Assembly (NCBI GenBank): GCA_022702195.1
Contig: JAKONB010000325.1
Coordinates: 1 to 5,362, forward strand
Direction of reading: 5' to 3'
Source: Beijerinckiaceae bacterium
GTDB lineage: Bacteria > Pseudomonadota > Alphaproteobacteria > Rhizobiales > Beijerinckiaceae
DNA length: 5,362 nt
Shown: piece by piece, positions 1 through 5,362 of the stretch
How the letters are laid out: each line of letters opens with the position of its first letter
How positions within the stretch are numbered: position 1 is the first letter of the stretch
The notes under the pieces: generated by a model
Seen by the model: the letters and a program-made list of their open reading frames with translations, nothing else
The model's database searches: none
What the model was told of the DNA's origin: nothing
Made by a program: the position numbers and the translations under genes

Positions 1-671
1 TCGCGGGTGTTCTGGGCGAGCTCGGACATGGCGGCCGCCTCGAGGCGGAAATCCATCTCCATCATCACCGAGCGGGCGAGGATCTCCACCACCTCGCGCG
101 GGCGCAGGCGCTCGGCCTTGGGCGAGAGCGCGTGGACCACCCGGGCCATGAAGCGCATGACCTGGAGGTCGCGCTGGAAGCGCTCGCGCACCCCGGGCCG
201 CATGATCTTGACCGCGAGCACCCGCTCGGTGCCGTCGGCATCGACGATGTGCGCCTTGTGGACCTGCGCGATGGAGGCGGCGGCGACCGGCTCGCTGAAC
301 GAGACGAAGAGGCTCGCCACCGGCTTGCCGAGGGCCGCCTCGACCACCCGGATGGCGGTGGCCTGGGGAAAGGGCGGCACCCGGTCCTGCAGGGTCTCGA
401 GGTCGCGCGCGGCGCTCATGCCGACGATGTCGGGACGGGTCGCCAGGAACTGGCCGAACTTGACGTAGGAGGGGCCAAGCCGGGTCAGGGCCCGCTGCAG
501 CGGGCCGGCGCCCCGCGCCACGCCCGGCCGTTCCAACATCCGGCCGAGCCGGAGGAAGAGCCGCAGGTGCGGCGGCAGCTCGGACGTATCCACCAGGGCG
601 AGGCCGCCCTCGCGGGCGAGCACGAAGCCCACATGCGCGCCGCGGAACAGGTGGAGGAGCGAGCCGAGCAT
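1..671 (-). CDS. ubiB: UbiB, coenzyme Q biosynthesis atypical kinase/ATPase (5' part, runs off left edge)
   Basis: Partial gene: the first 223 codons read without a stop from ATG at 671 to the window edge, about 40% of a protein usually 500-550 residues long. UbiB (ABC1/ADCK/COQ8 family) supports ubiquinone biosynthesis at the inner membrane. It is an atypical kinase-like ATPase and is often mislabelled 2-polyprenylphenol 6-hydroxylase. Visible family hallmarks are the KxGQ motif (K71-F-G-Q74), the Ala-rich loop AAASIAQVH (130-138) that replaces the usual kinase Gly-rich loop, the VKIMRPG strand with K155, and an ExD motif (E205-M-D207) followed by EAAAMSEL. The membrane-anchoring C-terminus lies outside the window. 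The start is chosen because GGAG lies about 8 bases upstream and the N-terminus MLGSLLHLFR begins at the expected place. The start follows the ubiE stop by 16 bp, so the two are very probably co-transcribed and translationally coupled. Confidence 0.95.
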   Translation of the reverse strand, partial: MLGSLLHLFRGAHVGFVLAREGGLALVDTSELPPHLRLFLRLGRMLERPGVARGAGPLQRALTRLGPSYVKFGQFLATRPDIVGMSAARDLETLQDRVPPFPQATAIRVVEAALGKPVASLFVSFSEPVAAASIAQVHKAHIVDADGTERVLAVKIMRPGVRERFQRDLQVMRFMARVVHALSPKAERLRPREVVEILARSVMMEMDFRLEAAAMSELAQNTR

Positions 672-687
672 CAGGCTCTCCGCCCCG

Positions 688-1473
688 TCACGAGACCTTC
701 CAGCCGGAATGGATCGCGACGATGCCCCCCGAGAGCGGCCGATGGCTCACATGGCGCAGGCCGGCCTCCTCGATCATGCCGGCGAAGCGGCCGGGGGAGG
801 GGAACTTGCGGATCGATTCCACGAGGTAGCGGTAGGATTCCGCGTCCCCCGCCACCGTCGAGCCGAGGCGCGGGATCACGTGGAACGAATAGGCGTCGTA
901 GATCCGGTCGAGGATCGGCAGGTCGACCTTCGAGAATTCGAGGCAGAGGAAACGGCCGCCGGGCTTCAGCACCCGGCGGGCCTCGGCCAGGGCCTGCGCG
1001 ATGCGCGGCACGTTCCGGATGCCGCAGGCGATGGTGTAGGCGTCGAAGGAGTCCGACGGCAGCGGCAGCGATTCCGCGTTGGCGGTGACGAAATCGATCC
1101 GCCCGGCGAAGCGGTCGCCCGCGCGCTCGGCGCCCACCCGCAGCATCGCCTAGTTGATGTCGAGCACGGTGACCTGATTGCCCGGTCCACCCGCGTCCAG
1201 CGCCCGGAACGCGATGTCGCCGGTGCCCCCCGCCACGTCGAGATGGCGGAACGGCCGGTTCTGCGGCGGGCGCAGCATGGCGATGAGCTGCGCCTTCCAG
1301 GCGCGATGCAACCCCGCCGACATCAGGTCGTTCATGAGGTCGTAGCGCCTGGCCACCGAGCGGAACACGTCGTCCACGCGCGCCTGCTTCTCGCCGAGCG
1401 CGACCTGCTCGAACCCGAAATGGGTGCTCGCCTCTTGCGCGGATTCGTGCGCGGAACCGTCGACCGAACTCAT
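688..1473 (-). pseudogene. ubiE: UbiE, demethylmenaquinone/2-methoxy-6-polyprenyl-1,4-benzoquinol C-methyltransferase, interrupted by an in-frame TAG
   Basis: UbiE performs the SAM-dependent C-methylation of the quinone ring in ubiquinone (and, where present, menaquinone) synthesis. From ATG 1473, preceded by GAGAGGG at 1480-1486, the frame runs 261 codons to TGA at 688-690, normal for the family (E. coli 251). Codon 108 (1150-1152) is TAG. Before it stand the UbiE N-terminal block VDDVFRSVARRYDLMNDLMS (33-52), SAM motif I LDVAGGTGD (78-86) and VTVLDIN (101-107), whose Asp105 should bind the SAM ribose. After it, in the same frame, come NAESLPLP (132-139), GIRNV (151-155), ARRVLKPGG (165-173), YRYLVESIRKFP (214-225) and SGGIVAIHSGWK. 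Nothing else is damaged and no shift is needed, so this is one substitution, for example from CAG or GAG. An ATG (1144-1146) lies one codon after the stop and could allow reinitiation. Alternatives are a recent nonsense mutation, amber readthrough or a sequencing error. Confidence 0.9.
1150..1152 (-). other. In-frame amber codon (TAG) inside ubiE, codon 108
   Basis: On the minus strand the codons around it read GAC ATC AAC TAG GCG ATG CTG CGG. Family homology continues on both sides in the same frame. The secreted-protein gene at 4900-5265 also ends in TAG, so TAG appears to be an ordinary stop here; the other visible stops are TGA or TAA. One base change could have produced it from a Gln, Glu, Lys, Ser, Leu, Trp or Tyr codon. 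Gln or Glu fits best chemically at this variable position before AMLRVG. Confidence 0.9.
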
Positions 1474-1528
1474 GGGATACCCTCTCAGCGGTGCCTCATA
1501 GCGAAACCCGGCGCAGATCGCCATGTGT

Positions 1529-1567
1529 CCCAGCATCCCGTCCCAGCATCCCGTCCCGGCGTCCCCT
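1529..1567. repeat. 13-bp tandem repeat (two perfect copies plus one degenerate) in the ubiE-mutM intergenic region
   Basis: The unit CCCAGCATCCCGT occurs at 1529-1541 and again, perfectly and head to tail, at 1542-1554. A third copy at 1555-1567 (CCCGGCGTCCCCT) differs at three positions. The array lies between the divergent starts of ubiE (1473) and mutM (1604), where the promoters of both operons would be expected. It could be replication slippage or a direct-repeat protein-binding site. No function can be assigned from sequence alone. Confidence 0.85.
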
Positions 1568-1603
1568 CCGAGCCTCCCCTTCGCCGCAATCTTCCGGAGA
1601 CCC

Positions 1604-2509
1604 ATGCCCGAACTGCCTGAAGTCGAGACCGTCCGCCGCGGGCTGGCGCCCGCCATGGTCGGCGCCCGCTTCACGCGGGTGACGCTGCGGCGCCCCAACC
1701 TGCGCTTCCCGTTTCCCGACCGCTTCGCCGAGAGACTCGAGGGCCGGACGGTGGTCGACCTGGCGCGGCGGGCCAAGTACCTCGTCGCCGGTCTCGATTC
1801 CGGGGAGACGCTGATCCTGCATCTGGGGATGAGCGGGCGTTTCGACGTGGCGATGCCGGATGGCAGCAACCTCTCGCCGGGGGATTTCTACCTCGAGGGC
1901 GCGCAGGGTACGCCCAAGCACGACCATGTGGTGATGGCGATGTCGACCGGGGCCACCATCACCTACAACGACGCCCGCCGCTTCGGCTTCATGGACCTCG
2001 TGCCGACCCGGACCCTCGCCGCCTGTCGCCACTTCGCCGCCATGGGGATCGAGCCCCTGAGCCCGGCGCTGACCGGCGCGGCGGTGGCCCGCCTGTTCCG
2101 GCACAAGATCACGCCCCTGAAGGCGGCCCTGCTCGATCAGCGCCTCATCGCGGGGCTCGGCAACATCTACGTTTGCGAAGCGCTGCACCGGGCCGGGCTC
2201 CATCCGGAGACGCGGGCGGGACATCTCGCCGCATCCGATGGCGGTCCGACCCCGAAGGCCCATCGGCTCGCGACCGTCATCCGGGAGGTCCTCGAAGAAG
2301 CGGTCGCCGCCGGCGGCTCGACGCTGCGAGACTACGTTCACACGGATGGAAGCTCCGGTGCATTTCAGCACGCCTTCCGGGTCTATGACCGGACGGGGGA
2401 AGCTTGTCGAACCTCCGGTTGCAATGGCATCGTTGCTCGCATGACCCAGGCTGGACGATCGACGTTCTTTTGTGAGACGTGCCAGAATCGGGATGCACTC
2501 GATGGTTAA
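1604..2509 (+). CDS. mutM: MutM/Fpg, formamidopyrimidine-DNA glycosylase (8-oxoguanine glycosylase/AP lyase)
   Basis: This 301-residue base-excision repair enzyme removes 8-oxoguanine and ring-opened purines and nicks the abasic site by beta/delta-elimination. The start at 1604 gives the invariant N-terminus MPELPEVET: Pro2 is the Schiff-base nucleophile after Met removal and Glu3 the catalytic acid. GGAG at 1596-1599 is its ribosome binding site; an upstream in-frame ATG at 1523 would bury Pro2 and is rejected. Lys58 in RRAKYLV is the conserved beta-turn lysine. The helix-two-turn-helix block shows PLKAALLDQ and IAGLGNIYVCEAL (N187). The C-terminal zinc finger is CX4C...CX2C (C268, C273, C290, C293) with the conserved Arg285. 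Slightly longer than E. coli Fpg (269), as I recall for alphaproteobacterial forms. All catalytic and zinc residues are present. It is divergent from ubiE. The last 50 or so codons look less G/C-biased at third positions than the rest. Confidence 0.97.
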   Translation: MPELPEVETVRRGLAPAMVGARFTRVTLRRPNLRFPFPDRFAERLEGRTVVDLARRAKYLVAGLDSGETLILHLGMSGRFDVAMPDGSNLSPGDFYLEGAQGTPKHDHVVMAMSTGATITYNDARRFGFMDLVPTRTLAACRHFAAMGIEPLSPALTGAAVARLFRHKITPLKAALLDQRLIAGLGNIYVCEALHRAGLHPETRAGHLAASDGGPTPKAHRLATVIREVLEEAVAAGGSTLRDYVHTDGSSGAFQHAFRVYDRTGEACRTSGCNGIVARMTQAGRSTFFCETCQNRDALDG

Positions 2510-2686
2510 TCATCCCTTAATCTAGAATTCATCCCCCACCACCATGAATCCTTGTTCCCCCGAACAACAACTCACCGCTTGTGCTTCGACTGGCCGCTTT
2601 CGTTAAGGAGCGGTTCGGTTTAGTCCGGATATGATGGTGGGGAGTTCGATCATCTGCCGAAAACGCGGAATCGATCCGGAGCACGC
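2510..2686. promoter_or_regulatory. AT-richer intergenic leader between mutM and the diguanylate cyclase gene
   Basis: The 177 bases hold no convincing gene. Base composition is close to even, clearly lower in GC than the coding DNA around it, as expected for a promoter-bearing spacer. No textbook -35/-10 pair is clear. TAGAAT at 2523-2528 resembles a -10 element but has no good -35 partner. The ribosome binding site of the downstream gene (GGAG, 2678-2681) ends the spacer, 5 bases before its ATG. No strong hairpin plus T-run marks a mutM terminator. Confidence 0.4.
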
Positions 2687-4117
2687 ATGTATCCCATTCC
2701 GACCAACGAATTGGAGCGCCTGGCTGCCCTCGACGACCTCGGTGTCGTCGAGACGGCGTCCGAGTCCCATTTCGAGGCGATCTGCCGGACGGCCCGCACG
2801 CTGTTCAATCTGCCGACGTCATTGGTGACGCTGGTCCAGCAGGATCGGCAATGGTTCAAGGCCAAGTCCGGTTTCACGGGGAGCGAAACCCCGCGCGGGG
2901 ATGCGTTCTGCAGCCACGCGATCCTCTCGGACGACATCTTGGTGGTGGAAGACGCACGGGCCGATCCACGTTTCAGCGGCAGCAGGCTCGTCACCGAGCC
3001 GCCCCATGTCCGCTTCTATGCCGGGGCGCCGCTGATCCTCGATCGCGCCATCCGTGTCGGTTCGCTGTGCGTGCTCGGCCCCGAGCCGCGCCGCTTCTCG
3101 GCATCGGAACGGGCGCAGCTCACGGATCTGGCGGCGGTCGTCACCGCGCAGTTGCGCCTGCACCGGGCCGAGCTACGTCTGCGCAGCAGCGAGACGCATT
3201 ACCGCCTCCTGGCGGAGAACACCTCCGACATGATCGTGCGGTCGGATCTCGACAGCACCCGGCGCTATGTCTCCCCCGCGGCCCGGACGCTGCTGGGCTA
3301 CGAGGCCGTGGAGTTGCTGGGAACCCGTCCGATCGATCACATCCATCCGGACGACGTCGCGGCCTATGCCCGCGTGCTGGCCAATATCCGGGACGGGCGA
3401 ACGGACCATGCAGTGGCGCGGCCGCGCTATCGCCGCAAGGACGGCTCCTGGGTCTGGGTCGAAGTCACCTTCAACGTCACCCACGATCCCAATGACGGAC
3501 GTGCGACCGGCTACGTCGCCGCCGTGCGGGACATCTCGGAACGGATGGAGGCCGAGGCCCGGATCGCCCATATGGCGCGCCACGACGCCCTCACGGATCT
3601 GGCCAATCGGGTCCTGTTCCGCGAGCGGCTCACCCAGGAAATCGCCTCCTGCCGTCGTCACGGCGGCGGCTTCGCCATCCTCGGCCTCGACCTCGACCGC
3701 TTCAAGACCGTCAACGACAGCCTCGGCCATCAGGCGGGGGACGCTCTGCTCACGACCGTCGCCGAACGGCTGCGCGCCTGCGTGCGCGCCGAGGACACCG
3801 TGGCGCGCCTCGGGGGCGACGAATTCACCATCATCCAGACGGGTCTGGCGCAGCCGGAGGCCGGGCACGCCCTGGCGCAGCGGGTGATCGCGGCGATCGC
3901 GGCGCCGATCGCCCTGTGCGGCCGCCACATCTGCGTCGGCGTCAGCATCGGGGTCACGCTCGCGCCGCAAGCGCAGATGGATGCCGACGAGCTCCTGCGG
4001 CAGGCCGATCTGGCACTCTACCGCGCCAAGCGCGAAGGACGGAACACCTATCGCTTCTACGAAGCGGGCATGCGCTTCGCTGGCACGTCTCTCGTGGCCG
4101 ATACCGCGACGCCCTGA
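2687..4117 (+). CDS. GAF-PAS-GGDEF diguanylate cyclase
   Basis: A 476-residue soluble sensor enzyme predicted to make cyclic di-GMP from two GTP. An N-terminal GAF domain (about 24-160, with DAFCSHAIL and the GAPLIL...VGSLCVLG core) is followed by a PAS/PAC domain (about 169-285, with HPDDVAAY and RRKDGSWVWVEV), a short helical linker (ERMEAEARIAHMARHDALTDLANR region, from about 286) and a GGDEF domain (to about 460). The active site is intact: metal-binding Asp335, guanine contacts Asn343 and Asp352, and G376-G-D-E-F380. The allosteric I-site RxxD is R367-A-E-D370, exactly five residues before GGDEF, so product inhibition is likely. There is no EAL domain, signal peptide or membrane segment, so the input is probably cytoplasmic; its ligand cannot be read from sequence. 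The start at 2687 has GGAG at 2678-2681. It follows mutM in the same direction at 177 bp, probably as its own unit, and converges on yidB. Confidence 0.95.
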   Translation: MYPIPTNELERLAALDDLGVVETASESHFEAICRTARTLFNLPTSLVTLVQQDRQWFKAKSGFTGSETPRGDAFCSHAILSDDILVVEDARADPRFSGSRLVTEPPHVRFYAGAPLILDRAIRVGSLCVLGPEPRRFSASERAQLTDLAAVVTAQLRLHRAELRLRSSETHYRLLAENTSDMIVRSDLDSTRRYVSPAARTLLGYEAVELLGTRPIDHIHPDDVAAYARVLANIRDGRTDHAVARPRYRRKDGSWVWVEVTFNVTHDPNDGRATGYVAAVRDISERMEAEARIAHMARHDALTDLANRVLFRERLTQEIASCRRHGGGFAILGLDLDRFKTVNDSLGHQAGDALLTTVAERLRACVRAEDTVARLGGDEFTIIQTGLAQPEAGHALAQRVIAAIAAPIALCGRHICVGVSIGVTLAPQAQMDADELLRQADLALYRAKREGRNTYRFYEAGMRFAGTSLVADTATP

Positions 4118-4136
4118 GCGACGGATCCGTTCGCCG

Positions 4137-4871
4137 TCACCCGCCGCGCGACGTGTCGCCGTCCGGGCGCCGCCCCTGGGGGGTGAGCCGGTCGATGACT
4201 TCCGGCAGGGCCTGGGCGAGCTGCGACAGCAACGCCGAGCGATCGAGCCCGGTGCGCTGCTGGAGGGCGTCGACGGTATCGGCCCCCAAGGCATCGGCCA
4301 GTTGGTGCGGCTGCACCGGACGATTCTGCCCCTGGCCGATCCAGGATTGCATCAGATCCCCGAACCCGCCGCGCTGGAAGCGATCGATCAGGCCGTCCAG
4401 GCCGCCGAGATCGTCCCCTTCGCGTCCGTCCGCCCCACGGCCGTCATCGGCCTCGTGATCGAGATGGGCGTAGGGACCGGTGCCCGCGTCGGTCCCGCCC
4501 CCGCGATCGCCGGGGCCGTCCAGCATCCCGGCCAGATCGCCGAAATCGCCACCGCCGGCACCGGGATCGCCGTGCTGACCGCGCGCCTCTCCGCGATCCT
4601 GGCCGAACCCGCCGAGGTCGCCATCGTCGCGCGGAGACGGCGAGGGGCGGTCCTGTGGCTGGCCCCGGCCGCCGCCCAGGATGTCGCCGAGACCACCCGC
4701 CCCCTTCGAGAGCAGCAGCATCAGCAGCGCCTGGACGATGGGCGACATCGCACCCCCGAGCCCGCCGCCGGCGGGACCGCCGCCGGAGGGGCCATCCCCC
4801 CGTTCGTGACCGCGTCCGCCACCCAGCACCTGTCCGAGCACGTTGCCGATGACCTGATCGAGCAGACCCAT
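4137..4871 (-). CDS. YidB/DUF937 family protein with Gly/Asp-rich insertion
   Basis: A 244-residue protein whose ends match the YidB (DUF937) family, of unknown function. The N-terminus MGLLDQVIGNVLGQVLGG is the typical amphipathic start, followed by a hydrophobic SPIVQALLMLLLSKG stretch (43-57). The C-terminal globular part (about 155-236) carries GGFGDLMQSWIGQGQN, a QLADALG segment and the closing ALPEVIDRLTPQG helix that define the family. Between them, residues about 58-158 are low-complexity, rich in Gly, Asp, Arg and Pro, making it much longer than E. coli YidB (132). The start at 4871 is set by a strong GGAGGA at 4878-4883 with 6-base spacing; extension to 5018 would overlap the upstream gene and is rejected. 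It lies 28 bp after the small secreted-protein gene, so the two are probably one operon. Its stop is 19 bp from the cyclase stop on the other strand. Confidence 0.9.
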   Translation of the reverse strand: MGLLDQVIGNVLGQVLGGGRGHERGDGPSGGGPAGGGLGGAMSPIVQALLMLLLSKGAGGLGDILGGGRGQPQDRPSPSPRDDGDLGGFGQDRGEARGQHGDPGAGGGDFGDLAGMLDGPGDRGGGTDAGTGPYAHLDHEADDGRGADGREGDDLGGLDGLIDRFQRGGFGDLMQSWIGQGQNRPVQPHQLADALGADTVDALQQRTGLDRSALLSQLAQALPEVIDRLTPQGRRPDGDTSRGG

Positions 4872-4899
4872 GATCGTTCCTCCCCGTGCGCCGCCGATC

Positions 4900-5265
4900 C
4901 TACTCGCCCCGGCCGCCGGTGCCGGCGCGGTCGCGGGCCGGCAGTTGGTCGAGCGGATTGGTATAGGTCGATTTGCGCGCGTCCGAGGCCACCACCGAGG
5001 TGGAACTCCGGATCGCACGCGGGGGCGACACCTGCCCGGACGCGCGGTCGGCGGCCTTCGCGCGGTCCCGGGACGGCAGCGTCGCGGGGGTCGGCTGATC
5101 GTTGGGATTGGCGACCGTCTGGGCCTGGGCCGGCTGACCGCCGACCAGCGCGGTGGCGGTGGCGAGGATCAGCCCGCTAAGGAACAGGCCGCGCGCCAGG
5201 GCGCCGGCACGCGGCCGCAGGGCATGACGGGATCGCGTCGGGCGGGGCAGGGCGGACATGGTCAT
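4900..5265 (-). CDS. Small secreted/periplasmic protein of unknown function with duplicated NPxDQ...LPxRDRA motif
   Basis: I do not recognise a family. The 121-residue product has a classical Sec signal peptide: an Arg-rich n-region (about 8-26), a hydrophobic core LFLSGLILATATALVGG (27-43) and an AxA site A46-Q-A48, predicting a mature chain of about 73 residues starting QTVANPNDQ. The mature part lacks cysteines and hydrophobic segments, is rich in Ser, Pro, Arg and Ala, and is probably disordered. It holds two related blocks: N53-P-N-D-Q57 ... L63-P-S-R-D-R-A69, and N103-P-L-D-Q-L-P-A-R-D-R-A114. The start at 5265 is chosen because GGAGG (5271-5275) lies 5 bases upstream; 5259 is a second ATG two codons in, and 5316 lacks this site. 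The gene ends in TAG, 28 bp before yidB in the same direction. The signal peptide, strong ribosome binding site and codon bias argue that it is real despite having no recognised family. Confidence 0.78.
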   Translation of the reverse strand: MTMSALPRPTRSRHALRPRAGALARGLFLSGLILATATALVGGQPAQAQTVANPNDQPTPATLPSRDRAKAADRASGQVSPPRAIRSSTSVVASDARKSTYTNPLDQLPARDRAGTGGRGE

Positions 5266-5279
5266 GACAACCTCCGAGG

Positions 5280-5306
5280 GGTTCGAGAACCGACGCTCCC
5301 GCGTCG
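5280..5306. promoter_or_regulatory. Two adjacent short hairpins in the leader of the secreted-protein gene
   Basis: Between the window edge and the start at 5265, the sequence CGACGC-TCCC-GCGTCG (5291-5306) forms a perfect 6-bp GC stem with a 4-base loop. Directly beside it GGTT-CGAG-AACC (5280-5291) forms a 4-bp stem, sharing one base. On the minus strand both fall just upstream of the GGAGG ribosome binding site (5271-5275). They could structure the 5' leader, or be a remnant of a terminator of an upstream gene outside the window. There is no adjacent T-run on the minus strand. Confidence 0.4.
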
Positions 5307-5362
5307 CCTTTCCCAACCAAGCCCGAGGCCACGCCGCTGGTTCCGAATTCCGCGCGGCTCAG

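Noticed and set aside
132..1088. Long plus-strand open frame opposite ubiB and ubiE
   Set aside because: It is antisense to clear UbiB and UbiE homology, rich in Arg/Gly/Pro as expected for a GC-rich shadow frame, and has no recognisable domain.
1523..1603. Upstream ATG extending MutM by 27 residues
   Set aside because: MutM needs Pro2 at the mature N-terminus as its catalytic nucleophile. The extension is encoded by the tandem repeat and lacks a proper ribosome binding site.
709..1620. Plus-strand open frame of 303 codons spanning ubiE and the intergenic region
   Set aside because: Antisense to ubiE, crosses the ubiE-mutM intergenic repeat, has no good ribosome binding site and resembles no family.
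2534..2643. Imperfect inverted repeat CCCCACCACCAT / ATGGTGGGG in the mutM-cyclase spacer
   Set aside because: The arms are nearly 90 bases apart, differ by a 3-base bulge and are low-complexity, so pairing is unconvincing as an operator or terminator.
2631..2828. Small plus-strand open frame overlapping the cyclase start
   Set aside because: It overlaps the GAF domain coding region in another frame and has no domain or supported start.
4872..5018. N-terminal extension of YidB to an ATG at 5018
   Set aside because: It would overlap the secreted-protein gene, whereas a strong GGAGGA sits just before 4871 where the family N-terminus MGLLDQ begins.
3981..5180. Plus-strand open frame of 399 codons opposite yidB and the secreted-protein gene
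   Set aside because: It is a different frame of the cyclase 3' end and antisense to the conserved YidB C-terminus and the signal-peptide gene. Its composition is that of a shadow frame.

Overview
The window looks like chromosomal DNA from a high-GC alphaproteobacterium, most likely Methylobacterium/Methylorubrum or a close Hyphomicrobiales relative. The basis is the strong G/C third-position bias, the style of the UbiE, UbiB and MutM proteins, and the divergent ubiE-ubiB / mutM arrangement that I recall as common in this order. The genus is an inference from protein style and was not searched.

Left part (1-1473, minus strand): a ubiquinone operon. ubiE, the C-methyltransferase, is followed 16 bp later by ubiB, the atypical kinase-like coenzyme Q protein. 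ubiB runs off the left edge with its first 223 codons present. ubiE is the most notable gene here: its frame is intact from end to end except for one in-frame TAG at codon 108, directly after the second strand of the SAM-binding fold. As written, the gene is broken or split.

Centre (1474-2686): a 130-bp divergent intergenic region carrying a 13-bp tandem repeat, then a complete mutM/fpg (formamidopyrimidine-DNA glycosylase) on the plus strand. After it comes a 177-bp gap that is visibly more AT-rich than its surroundings.

Right part: a plus-strand GAF-PAS-GGDEF diguanylate cyclase (2687-4117) with intact catalytic and inhibitory sites. It converges, with only 19 bp between stops, on a minus-strand two-gene unit. 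The first gene of that unit encodes a small secreted protein with a duplicated NPxDQ...LPxRDRA motif (4900-5265). The second encodes a YidB/DUF937 protein with a long Gly/Asp-rich insertion (4137-4871).

The genes serve ordinary functions: ubiquinone synthesis, oxidative DNA repair, c-di-GMP signalling, and an uncharacterised envelope or stress pair. I see no mobile element, CRISPR array, RNA gene or defence system. The items most worth a second look are the ubiE nonsense codon and the small secreted protein with its internal repeat next to yidB.
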